Positions 1-11,423 of a DNA stretch of 64,000 nt are shown piece after piece. The stretch spans positions 1,146,501 through 1,210,500 of the forward strand of contig JAJNNQ010000023.1 of assembly GCA_027886175.1 (NCBI GenBank), in the 5' to 3' direction. The notes beneath the pieces were generated by a model. The model did no database searches, was not told where the DNA came from, and saw only the letters and a program-made list of their open reading frames with translations. The translations under genes and the position numbers were made by a program. Each line of letters opens with the position of its first letter. Positions within the stretch are counted from its first letter, which is position 1. Source of the stretch: Phylloscopus collybita (lineage: Eukaryota > Chordata > Aves > Passeriformes > Phylloscopidae).

Positions 1-216
1 TAAGGATTTACACTTGTTTGGTGGTAAACTTAAGTACTTGACATAAACAGGATAGTTTATTTGTGACATTTATTGATGTTGACAAAAGTTTTGTAGTTGT
101 GGGTACTTTGTTTTGTTAGGGTTTTATTGTTAAAATACAGTTTTTGATTTATTATATGGTTTAAGGTGATTTTTTTTTTTTTTTTTTTTGTGGTGAATTT
201 TACTTGTACCGGACTC

Positions 217-439
217 GGTTATTAGTGTTTGAATAATTGAAAAAAGTATTTAAAGTCCCTGAGTAAATCCTACACAGGGGCAGCTTTGGAGCACAGCAGT
301 GGCTGCAGCCTTTGGTGCACAAGGGCACCAATGCCTTCTGCAGGGAGGCACCTCACAGAAGGTCCTTTGTGTCTGCAGCCAGCTGCCAGCCCCACCAGCT
401 GACCATCCACATGGAAATCAGCTCGGGAAGGAAGGAAGG
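217..439. repeat. Local duplication, copy 1 (partner 871-1084)
   Basis: The segment from GGTTATTAGTGTTTGAATAA to the GGAAGGAAGGAAGG tract recurs at 871-1084 with a 654-bp offset and one 9-bp length difference. The sequence between the copies is the dispersed repeat at 453-865. Confidence 0.9.
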
Positions 440-473
440 AAGCAACACCTAACCTCAAGGTTAGGTGTTGCTT
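440..473. repeat. Perfect 15-bp inverted repeat with 4-nt loop
   Basis: AAGCAACACCTAACC (440-454) and GGTTAGGTGTTGCTT (459-473) are exact reverse complements around TCAA. This lies at the junction between the local duplication and the dispersed repeat. Confidence 0.9.
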
Positions 474-865
474 CATAAAATGTTATAAAATCCTAAAAAA
501 ACCCCAAACACCTATATTAGCACCATGTTAGGTGTTGCTTCATAAGGTGTTATAAAACCCTAAAAAACCCCAAACACCTGTATTAGCATCGTGTTTTCCT
601 CCCCTCAGTTCCAAAAAGAATTATCCTTAAAAAAGAAAAAAAGGGGATTGTTCTGCATTTTAAAGTATTTCCATAATTTAACCCCCTCCTCCTCAGAATC
701 ACCTGGCTGGAGAATAGCTCTGGGGCAAGGCAGGACAAAATCACCTCATTGCTGTGCCCTGTACTGAGAGAAACAGGGTGAAAATAAAACAGAGCCAGTA
801 AAGGCAGAGCTGCCAGAACACTCCAGTTACCACCTCCCCAGCACCATGAGACTGCGTTTTAAAAT
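453..865. repeat. Dispersed 410-bp repeat, copy 1 (partner 8183-8595)
   Basis: Matches 8183-8595 in the same orientation with few differences. Inside, a unit of about 69 bp (GGTGTTGCTTCATAA...TTAGCACC/ATCG) is present twice in tandem. No coding potential is seen. Confidence 0.88.
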
Positions 866-870
866 GACTG

Positions 871-1084
871 GGTTATTAGTGTTTGAATAATTGAAAAAAG
901 TATTTAAAGTCCCTGAGTAAATCCTACACAGGGGCAGCTTTGGAGCACAGCAGCCTTTGGTGCACAAGGGCACCAGTGCCTTCTGCAGGGAGGAACCTCA
1001 CAGAAGGTCCTTTGTGTCTGCAGCCAGCTGCCAGCCCCACCAGCTGACCATCCACATGGAAATCAGCTCGGGAAGGAAGGAAGG
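871..1084. repeat. Local duplication, copy 2 (partner 217-439)
   Basis: Second copy of the 217-439 segment, near-identical apart from a 9-bp deletion after AGCACAGCAG. It diverges after the GGAAGG tract. Confidence 0.9.
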
Positions 1085-1159
1085 ATGGGGAGGGAAAGCT
1101 GGAAACTTTGCCACAAAGCAGCAATCTGTTAGAGGGGAGCTGCTGCTCGTTTTCAGTTA

Positions 1160-1240
1160 TGATAAAATCATAGAGGAGCAGGCTGGAAGGGACCTCAAGG
1201 GTCCTCTGGTTCAAGCTTTTCTTGGCAACAAGCATCTGGC
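1160..1240 (-). mobile_element. CR1 LINE 3' end fragment
   Basis: GATAAAATCATAGAGG followed by GGCTGGAAGGGACCTCAAGG, the reverse complement of a CR1 3' end. Confidence 0.6.
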
Positions 1241-1379
1241 AGCCTGTGTGTGAGATCTCTGGGACGTGAACTGCAGGTTGTGCACAAAGCCAGGCCGGAG
1301 ATGGCTGCAGTGTGAACCACACTGGGAACCCAGGCAGTGCAGGGGAAGAGACAAGTTTAATTTTCAACTTCAGATGAAA

Positions 1380-1747
1380 ACCCAAAAAAAAAAACCAAAA
1401 AAACAAACAAAAAAACAAACAAAAAAAAACAAACAAAAAAACAAAAACAAAAAACAAAAAACCAAAAAAAACCAAAACAAACAAACAAAAAAACAACAAA
1501 AAAAACCCCCAAAAAACCCCAAAACAACAACAACAAAAAAAAAACCACAAAAAAACCCACAAAAAAACCCACAAAAAACCAAAAAAACCCCCACAAAAAC
1601 AAACAAACAAAAAAACCCCAAACCAAAACAAAAAAAAACCAAAACAAAACCAAAAAACACCAAAAAAAACCCAAAAACCCCCAAAAAACAACAACAACAA
1701 CAAAAAACCAACCAACCAAACAAACAAAAAACAAACAAAAAAAACTT
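1380..1747. repeat. A/C low-complexity tract
   Basis: About 370 bp built almost only of A runs with interspersed C (CAAA, CCAAAA, ACAACA). It produces long spurious Lys/Thr or Phe/Cys reading frames. Confidence 0.95.
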
Positions 1748-1981
1748 TTAAGAGAAACGATAAAACCGAACCAAAACTCCGTCGCATCCTCTGACAATTA
1801 TCTATTTTTAATGTATTGCTTCATTATCTACAAAGAGATGAGGAAAAAAGAAAAAAAAAAAGAAAAAAAAACCAAACAAAAACCCCAAAAAACAAATGAA
1901 ACAGGCATGTTGTGCCGAGATAATAACGCAGCAGATAAATAGCCGTGCTGTGGGTGTGCCTTGGAGACAGGATTTATTTAC

Positions 1982-2130
1982 CATGTTTCTCCACATCCTT
2001 CAGGGGGTCCACTCCTGGGGACAGGATAAAAAACATCGGGGTTGCAGGCCCTGACTCCTCAAAGGTGGTTGCAAAATCCAGGGATCTCCCCGCCACGTAT
2101 TTGCTGCCCAGCTTTTCTTCTACAAAATCT
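1982..2130 (-). CDS. DNAH9: DNAH9 exon w26 (C-terminal region, last exon in window)
   Basis: Fragment residues 1533-1581. It begins by completing an Arg codon split with w25 and ends with one nt of a Gly codon. It contains [16 protein letters not shown] and the conserved [15 protein letters not shown] of the dynein C-terminal motor region. The donor is GTAAAT. The acceptor is preceded in gene sense by a long T-rich tract (A-rich 2142-2179 on the plus strand). The next exon of the family is not found in 1-1981 and must lie beyond the window. Confidence 0.95.
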
Positions 2131-5100
2131 CTGCCAGAGAAGAAGAAAAAAAAAAAAAAAAAAACAAAAAAAACCAAAAAAGACTTTGGCCAGTTTGTTC
2201 AGAAGATGCAGATTCCCCTGCAAATAATCAATTCATGATGATGGAATCCCAGAATTGTTAAGGTGAGAGGGGGTTATGCAGTGTGGCCATTACCAAGCAC
2301 CACCGTGTTCACCACTGAACCATGCCCTCAAGTGTCCCATCCAGAGGTCTTCTGAGCACTTCCAGGGATGGTGCCAGGGTTTGACAGCCCTTCAACTGGG
2401 AAAAGTTTTCCCTAATATTCACTCTAAGCCTCTCCTGGTGCAGCTTGAGGCTGTTTCCTCTGGTGCTGTCCCTTTTTCCCTGGGAGCAGAGCCTGACCTC
2501 CTCGGCTGGCCCCTCCTGCCAGGGAGCTGTGCAGAGCCACAAGGTCCCCCTGGAAGTTCTCCAGGCTGAGCCCCTTTCCCAGCTCCCTCAGCCTCTCCTC
2601 ATACGACTTGTCCTGCAATTTGGATGATTCAGATGATTTAGAAACTGAAATTGGGAAAATGAGCATGAAAGGACTGCAGAGAGGATCTGCAGGCTGGGCT
2701 TCCAGGGCTGGCCCTCAGGAGCAATGCCTGGAGCTCTGTGCAGGGGTGGGATGCCACAGGAGACACCAGCTCCTCACAAAGAAAGGGAAGCAGGAAGGGA
2801 GAGCAGTGGGAGCTGCATTCAGAAGTGAAACACAAGCGCTGGCTTGATTCTGACTCAGGAATCTCAGGAGAGAAGAAATGAATTGAAGCAGGAGATACAA
2901 GGAGCAGCAGCCTGGCAGAGGAAGCAGCAATCCACAGCAAGTCCAGATGATTTACACAACTGCTTTGATCTGGGGAGCTGAAAGGGAAGAGCTCTAAGAA
3001 TGTCTGGAGCATGGAGCCTTAGCATGAGAGTGACAAGGAGAAACACAAAGGAGTGAGGAGGGAAAGGCTGAGCTCCACAGCAGCTGCTGGAATGTTCTGG
3101 CTGGATTCCCCCAGGGTGAGCTCCTGACATCACTGCTTCACAGAGAGAGAGACACTGAACACTGATTCAAAGGTAGGAGTGTTATATTCAAACCCCAGGA
3201 ATGCTGCTGGAGCTCAGATGGATTACTCAGGCCTTTTGAAGGCAGCCAAATTCTTTCTAAGAGAGCTGAGAACCTCCTTCAAGGACTGGTGAAAGGCAGC
3301 TGGAGTAGAAATGCCTAAGGGATTGCAAAAAGGAAAAAAAAAAAAAAAGCTTCCATATTTTTGGTATCTCTTTCAAGTGGATTTTTCTGTTCAGAGTTAA
3401 GATTTGCTGCTGGAAAGGCTCAGGCCACAAAATTTAAGCAAGTCCATCGGATCCAAGGTCACAACATTCTTGTTTCACCTCACATCTCAGCTCCTTCAAA
3501 CAGTGCCTGGGGGACTCAGAAACACAAGGTGCTACAAGAAGCTTTGTGCTGCTGTTCTTCAATGAGATTGAAGGATGAAATGGATATTTACAGGGGAAAA
3601 TCCTTCCTCAGGAGATCACAGTTGCTGGTGCACTGCTGGCCCTGGAGCTCTGAGGAGTGAGTCAGGGTAAGGGGGGCTGGTGGCTCCTTAGGAATCCCAG
3701 GGAATGAACCAGACTGGGCAAACCTCCTCAGGGATCTGCCAGGAAGAGTGGCTGGAACACCCAACTTCCCTGCAGAGGGTTGGATCATCTTAAATCCCAA
3801 AGAAACCCTACACCATCCTCATGGAGCAGGGACACGTGAGGTTTGGACACAAAGGGCCTCACAGCTTTCTGAAGAGCAGCTGGGAATGAGGCTGGGATAT
3901 TCCAGGGCATCTAAAATCCCCTTGCCCACCTGTGTAAAATAAAATATTATTCCTCAAATGCAGCCAGGGACTCAGGGCCCCCAGAGATAACAGGAAGGTT
4001 TGGACTGGCCATGATGCCCACCATCACCAGTGAGGTGTTCAGTGCTGGCACACTGAGATATTGATAACTCAGTTGCTGTTTCAAAAAGGGTCCCCAAAGT
4101 CCTGGGGAAGGCTCAGTGAGCTGTTACTGTTTGCACTTTGAGATAAGAAACAAAGCAAAACAATGCAAAAGCCCATTTAAATACTCCTGTGCAAACAGGA
4201 GAGCTTGACGTGCCCACATCCTAAAAATATCCAGCCAAGCTTTTGAACTTGGATTCCCTTTTCATAAAAGAGAGACAGGAAAGGGGCTGAGATTTGATGT
4301 TCCAGTTACTTCTGAGCCGTGTGAGTGAGGAAGAAATGAATTATAGCTGCATAAATGAAATATGCACCTAAAATTTCAAGAGCTTATTTTGCTCAAGCCT
4401 GAACAACAACAGGAAAACCAATATTTTCAGCTGAGAGACACATGGAGAACTCAGCTATAAGAGTAAGAAATGAAAAAAAAAAAAAAAAAGATGGCGTAGT
4501 ATCAGTAATTTGATAAACTATAGTATTTATTCTAATAAAAATTAGTAACAGTGACCACAGGGAGACTCCCTTCAGCCTTGCCTGTGTTTTTCTGTGAACC
4601 CTGAAGCACAGAGAGATGGAGTTCATACACTGAATAAAACAAACACCCTGCTGTGTGCAGGTCAGGCAGAGCAGGAGGATAAACTCCAGGAGGAACAGGA
4701 GCATGGGAGACATCACAGGAATGTCAAAACATTGGCCACAGAAGGGACAGCCAAGTCCTGATGGAGTGAAGGACCTTTAGTTGGTGCTGGAACGAGGAGG
4801 CTGCTTTTGCAAAACTTTGGGGGAGTTTAGCCTCGCCCAGTTACCTTCATTACATAATTTACAGCTACAACTTTCAGAACCAGCAGCACATCAATTTTGC
4901 ATTTTACAGGAAAAAAAGAAAAAAAAAAAAAAAAAAGAGAAAACCTCTGTAAGACTTTCCTTTACTTCTACTCTTTACTCTGGTGTCTAAGAAGGAGCCC
5001 AAACTGATGCAGTAACTAAGATGGGTGCTGCTGAACTCAGCCTGCAGCAGATGTGGGACACCTCCATGGGGATGCTCATTTCTGACTTGGCAGGTGTGCC

Positions 5101-8100
5101 CCTCACCCAGTGCTGGGTACACTGCTCCATCCCTGGGGGTGACATCATCTTTGATCCCACCAAGCAAGAAATTCCACTTAAATCCAAGGTGTTGGTTGCC
5201 TTGCAGAGTTCAGAGATCAGTGAACCACACAATGGTTTGGGCTGGAAGGGACCTTAAAGATCATCCCATCCCATCCCTGCCATGGCAGGGACACCTCCCA
5301 GTGTCCCAGGCTGCTCCCAGCCCCAGTGCCCAGCCTGGCCTTGGGCACTGCCAGGGATCCAGGGGCAGCCACAGCTTCTCTGGGAATTCCATTCCAGAGC
5401 CTCCCCACCCTCAGGCTTCATTCAAGACCCCTTGCTAGGAAAGCACACTGCAGAGCTGACATCCTCAGACTGCACTGACATCCCCAAACCCGAGCACATC
5501 CCTGAATTCCTCCTGCTCCCCCCAGCCCCAGGGCTGCCCCCGGGCCCACCTGAGGGCGCAGGGGAGGCGGTCGGGCCGCAGGGCTCTCAGGATGCACAGG
5601 CGCTGCAGGGCTGACTTGTTCTTCCAGTCCTGGGGGAACCTCTCCCTCTCGGGGCACTCCGACTCAACAAACTTCTTCCACCGCTTGGCAGAGCCTTCAA
5701 TGTCCCGATCCAGGTTTCTGAATTCTTCCATGGATGAGAGAGCCTGGAGAAAGGCAAGGTGATGCCTTCAGTTTGATCTTCCCTGTGTTTCAGGCTCTGT
5801 GCTGCCCAGGGGTGCAGCTCTCAGCCTCACACTCAGGGTCACTCAGCTCTGCACACAGCAGGGACACCAAACAAATCCTGGTCCTGCTGCACACCAAGCA
5901 CAGCTGGGACAAGTGTTCAGCCCCAAAGCACAAACAAGGGTGGCTGGAGGGAGGAACAAGAAGGATGGGACTGCAGAACCTGCAGCTGGGATTGGACAAT
6001 TCAACCCCAAGGTGCAAATGGACCCAAAGTGATCCAAGTGTCAGACCTGGTGACCCTTTGTCCATTTTGGGACCATTTTGGGTCCCCCTTGGGTGCAGCC
6101 CTGGCCAGGCTCTTGTCCTGCCCAAGGTGTGCCCTGGAGGCCTTTTAATAAATATCTGCTTTATTCTCTGAGCTCTGCCCAGCCTCTGCTCCAGCTCAGC
6201 CTCCCCAAGGCACCAAAGGAAGATCAGGAAGAACAGACAAGCGAAGGATCCAAATTCTCTTTCAGACAAGTGGGGACAGAACACATTGCAGAGCTCCTAA
6301 GGTTCCTCTGGATTCGAGTAAAATTCTCACTGAAACAAACATCTTCCTTTTTGCACAATCTGGAGCTGTGAGCAGCTGAACACGAAATGGAAAAGACAAG
6401 TGAAGGATAAGAGACAGCCAGTGAGCTGCTTTCTATAGGGAAGAGAAGGGCATCAGAGCCAAGCAGAAGCTTCTGGATGAGCAGAGGTGCTCCCTACACC
6501 AGTGCTCCTGCTCCCTGTGGGAAATGGATCTGCAGAGAACTCTCAGAGCCTGACTGAAGGCTCACATAGCTGGAATGCTATGACCATAGTAATGACCATC
6601 CCCACACCAAATTCCCAGGGATCCAGAGCATCCCACGGAGACTGTGAGCAAAGGAGTCACCCACCAGCTGCTGTTTGCACGTGTGGATTTGCACTAACAG
6701 GGAGAAATGTCAGCCACAGAAGGGCTGGCTCTGAATCCAGCACCGTACCCTGATTGCTGTGACAAACCAGAGCAGCAAATGAGTGAGAAACTGAAATTGC
6801 CAGGAATTGGTGCCACAAAAATTCTGACTTGCCAAGCCCTGGGCCTTGCAGCAACTCAGTGCACCTCTCACAGCTGAGTGTAACGCAATGGCAAATGTTG
6901 AATTTGGGGAATTCTCAGTGCAGGTGCTTAACAAAACATCTTCTGTTGGCTTTTGACGTGATTGACTCAAAATATCACTTCAGAACTTTGGCTGCTGCTG
7001 CTGCTTCGAAAAGTCTCCTGGCTGATGTTAACAAGGGAGACTCTGAAAAATTGCTTTTTTTCTGACTAAATGACAGAGGTGTAATCAGGAATGATGGTTT
7101 CCCCTCTCTCCCTGAGCAGCACATTGCAGAATCACGGAAGCTCTAATTTCAAATAAAACCTCGGCATTATATAAATTAACACCAAAATTTTCATCAGTCA
7201 ACAATGTTAATAGCATTTATTAGGAGCGATGGTATTAATGGGAGATGCTTCTATTTAAAAGCCAGTGGAGTGAAAGCTCTCTCAATCAGGGATCTTTCTG
7301 TGAATATTAATTGCTTTTCAATACCCCTGTGGTGAATTTTTTCCAGGAAAGTCAATCCAGCACTAACAGATCCCTGTTCCCAGGCAGGAGTGGTACATTG
7401 GGGCAGCAGATGGGAGCTGCACATCAACCTGTGCAGGGGATCTATTTTTGGCCACGTAATGAAAAGTACTTTTGTCACTTAGAGTTGTCATGGAAATTGA
7501 GAGAGACAAAAAAAACATTGGTCAAAATAGAAAACGATCCAAAGGGCTGGAAGGACTCGAGCTCTTCTCTTTGCAGCCCACACTCTGATCACCTCTGGTG
7601 GCTGGAAACAGGAGGGGCTTGAGTTTGTGGCTCAAAATGAGACTTTTCCAGCAAAACAAGGGCTCTTGTCAGGGAGAGGAGCCACCACCTTCTCAGAGAC
7701 AGTGGTTTTTCACTCAATGAGTCACAGAGGAGCTGCTTGACCAGTCCAGGTTTCTCTGACAGCTCCTGCTCTCAGCAGCAGCAGTGGGGTTGCTCGGTTC
7801 CTGTGGAGCTGGAGCCTCAGCAGCTCGGTGGGGTTCACATTCCCAGATGCTGAGCTCCCCCATTCCCCCCACAGCTGCAGGGATCAGGCACTGCTGCTAG
7901 GACAGGAGTGCTGGAGGCCACCACAGAGCCTGGGAGTGTCCACACACGGCCTGAGGAACAGGGGGATCTTTGTGGAGGGGACAGGGAGGAGAGGAAACCC
8001 TCAGAATCCAGAGGAGCCTTTGGAAAGGAGAACAGCTCCCAAGGGCTGCTGTCACTGCTTGCTGCACACCAGTTCTCTCCTGGTGGCAGACACAGCACTG

Positions 8101-11100
8101 CAAGCTCTGGGCATTTATTAGAGGGAACACTTGCTCTGGTCACTAAAGGCAACTGTTCTAAGGAAACCATCTGCTCAAACTGGCCTCAAGGTTAGGTGTT
8201 GCTTCATAAAATGTTATAAAACCCTAAAAAACCCCCAACACCTATATTAGCACCATGTTAGGTGTTGCTTCATAAGGTGTTATAAAACCCTAAAAAAACC
8301 CCAAACACCTGTTTTAGCACCGTGTTTTCCTCCCCTCAGTTCCAAAAAGAATTATCCTTAAAAAAGAAAACAAGGGGATTGTTCTGCATTTTAAAGTATT
8401 TCCATAATTTAACCCCCGTCTCCTCAGAGTCACCTGGCTGGAGAACAGCTCTGGGGCAAGGCAGGACAAAATCACCTCATTGCTGTGCCCTGTGCTGAGA
8501 GAGACAGGGTGAAAATAAAACAGAGCCAGTAAAGGCAGAACTGCCAGAACACTCCAGTTACCACCTCCCCAGCACCATGAGACTGCGTTTTAAAAGACAG
8601 AGGGAAATCAAAATAAAGGAATTGGAGGGGTTTTGTAAAAGCTATCATTATCTTTTGAGGCTTCAGGTTATTTCTGGTTTTTTTCCTTCCAGTTTTTACT
8701 TAGATATCTTGCTTTTCTTTAAAAAAAAAAAAAAAAAAAGGCGTGTCTCTGCTTTAAAAAATTACGTTCTGTGGAGAACACACTGAACATCAAACATCTC
8801 CCTATAAAAATCACACAACCCGACAAGACTGGAAAGAAATGATATTTAATATTCTCCCAGTTGTAATAATCTGTGAGATGATTAAATCCTGATGATTAGT
8901 CACGATTTCACTGGCAGAATGAAGGAGCTGTGGAATTTATGAATTGAGTTACACAGTTTTTAAGCAGAGATCCATCCACAGAGGTCCTCGGTGTGTCTGC
9001 CCGTGGGCTTTGAGGGGTTTGGAGTGGCTCGTGGGTGGATTTTGTGGTGGGGTTTGGTGACCAAGGAGGGATTCAGGAGAAGGTTGGACTCCAGGATCTC
9101 GAAGATCATTTCCAACCTTAAAGACTCCACAGTTCTGTGATCCCCCAAGCACTTTGTAAAGGTTCTACACCTACACCACTCATATCAAGTTTCAGCAAAC
9201 ACTCATAATTCCTTTCTTTCATTTCCTGCAGCTGGCCCAGGAGCCTTGAGGAAAACCAGCATCCCCACAGCTGGAAAACGACAGCTCCTGGAAGAATGGC
9301 AAAGCCAGACCTGCACCTGGCTTCAATTGATAGATTGGCTCGTTCAGGAAAGAGACGTACAGGCAGATGAATTGCTCCATTTAAATACTACTGTTAACTA
9401 GAGGAATTAATGGAGCAGATGATGGATTATTTACAGTCTCTCCCATCCCAGGTTTTGGGTTGTATTATTCATGCACTGAAGGTGTTATTTTCTGTTTAGC
9501 CGCCCTACCTGAATAATTTAACTCATAAGAAAAATCTCTACCGAAGGTGAAAATAAAGATTTGATGGGGTTTGCCAAGCTTCAATCACCTTTCAACACAA
9601 AAATGTTATTTTAACCCTCCTTATTTCTTTCACAAAAGTTGACTGACAAGCTCAAGGCACTCCATGCCCCTGTCTCCCTTCAAACTCCTCCTTGCTGCTT
9701 CTACATTTTAATGGGGACAGAAGGTGTGCAGAGCCTCAAGACATCACTGTGCAAACCCTCCCTGTTTATCTGCAGGGTCCCAGGGCATCACAACACTCAA
9801 GATGGACACCACAAGCACTCTGCTGAGCGATGGGCTGGATCTCACCACCTTTCCTCAGAAAATTTCCAGTGAAACATCATAAATTAGGCAACAATGGCTT
9901 CAGCACTCATCTCCTTCCTGCCAGGGTGTTCTTAGAGCCAGCTCCACTCGATGGGAAAGGTCAGCAACAGAAATGAGACTTAGTCACAATCTTTGTATTC
10001 TCATTGCTTACAGCCACCCACCACGTTCTCCTCATTTTGCCTGAGATGTTTCCCAGATGGGTTCATGTTGACATTTTCTCTGCATTTTCTCAAAAGGTTG
10101 TTCAAGTGGGTTTGAGAACGGGCCATGCAAAGTCAGGCTGTTCTCCCAAGCCATGTTTTCCATCTTTCCTCTTCACTCTTGGATGCCTCTCAGCAAATCA
10201 GGGACACACAGCCCGAGGCTGGGCATGGGTCCCTGAGGGCAGCTGAAAGGTGGTGCTTGTGTATTTCTGAAAACTTCCCTGGATTTGGTGTTAAAAATCC
10301 CAGATGGGCAAAACTGAAAGAGACAACGTGTCCCATTGTCTGCAGGAACTCAGCTGGAGCAGCTGTCCCAGGTGTCCAGTGCTGGAAAGCTCTCCAGGTC
10401 CGTGGTTCTGTCCTGACAAATGGACACAGATGTAGGGACTGGTGCCCTGATCAGATTCCTCCCAGCTCCTCACCGTGATGGTCTCACCTGAGGTTTTATG
10501 GTGGCACCAGAGCAGGGCTGGCCTCAAGAACAGGCAAGAGAGGGGATGAGCTGCAGAGCTGCTCCTGGCAGAGCTGGGGCACCCAGCCCTGGTCACAGCC
10601 TTGCTCCAAGAACCTCAGTGCCACAGAGACTTGCCACTCCCTGCTGGGAATATTTCCAGGGCATTTCCAGCCTGGGGTTGGTGTGACCCAAGGGCAGGAT
10701 GAAGCCATTACTTCCCTTTCCTTCCATTTAGAGGGTGAAGAGGCTTTTGCACTCCAAAGGCTCAGCTGACAGCAGGCTTTGTGTCAGGGCGGATTGAGAG
10801 GGAAAGACAGAGGCTGCAGAGCCTCCAGGAAAACTCAATTTCCACTCTGCAATCAAACCGGCAAAAGTGCGTCCTTAAATATTTGATGGGGTGGCAATCT
10901 CGGTATTTCAGATAAGCATCAGATCGTTAGCCAGCAGGTTAGCAAAGAAAAAGGGGGAAAAAAAAAAGGTAAAAACCTTCTCAAGTAGCATTTCTGTGAG
11001 ACACTGGGAATATTTCTCTGAGACTTGATACAGAGGACGGAAGAATGTCCTTAGGAAACTTCTAGATGAGAGCAGATAAATGCCCATTGAAGTGTCACAA

Positions 11101-11389
11101 TCAATGTTTTCTATCAAAGATGCTCTAAAAGGCTGTGCATCTGAAGAACTCAGTTAATGGAAGATATTTAATTAAGACTAGGGTTTTCTGGCATGATAAT
11201 AATTCTGAGTGTAGAAGGGAAGCTGTGAGCCTCTCTTGTCTGACCAGGCTGATCAAAGGACATTGCATATGCACAGAGAGCACAATGTATGCAGCAGATT
11301 GTGCCACAATGAATCTTGGAGAAGAATGAAAACTTTCCTCATCTAAAAAGTGCAAGAAGCGAAAGTTGGAAGAGAGATTTTTCTTCTTT

Positions 11390-11423
<34 letters not shown>

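Larger units (their letters stand above)
1..1981 (-). other. Intron 3' of exon w26 (incomplete)
   Basis: Holds a T20 run at 170-189, the 217-439/871-1084 duplication, the 453-865 dispersed repeat, a CR1 tail, the A/C tract 1380-1747 and a second A-rich stretch 1838-1890. No conserved dynein exon is seen. Confidence 0.85.
2131..5549 (-). other. Intron w25-w26
   Basis: Holds CR1 at 2240-2612 and 5218-5418, and poly-A runs near 3338, 4473 and 4920. The rest (about 2620-5200) is unique-looking sequence with no gene or structure I can support. Confidence 0.8.

Noticed and set aside
440..560. Interstitial telomere repeat
   Set aside because: GGTTAGG-type motifs occur only singly inside a longer repeat, not as a tandem TTAGGG array.
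924..1787. Open frames of 287, 161 and 146 aa over the A/C tract
   Set aside because: Low-complexity translation (Phe/Cys/Gly or Lys/Thr), no family resemblance, and overlapping on both strands.
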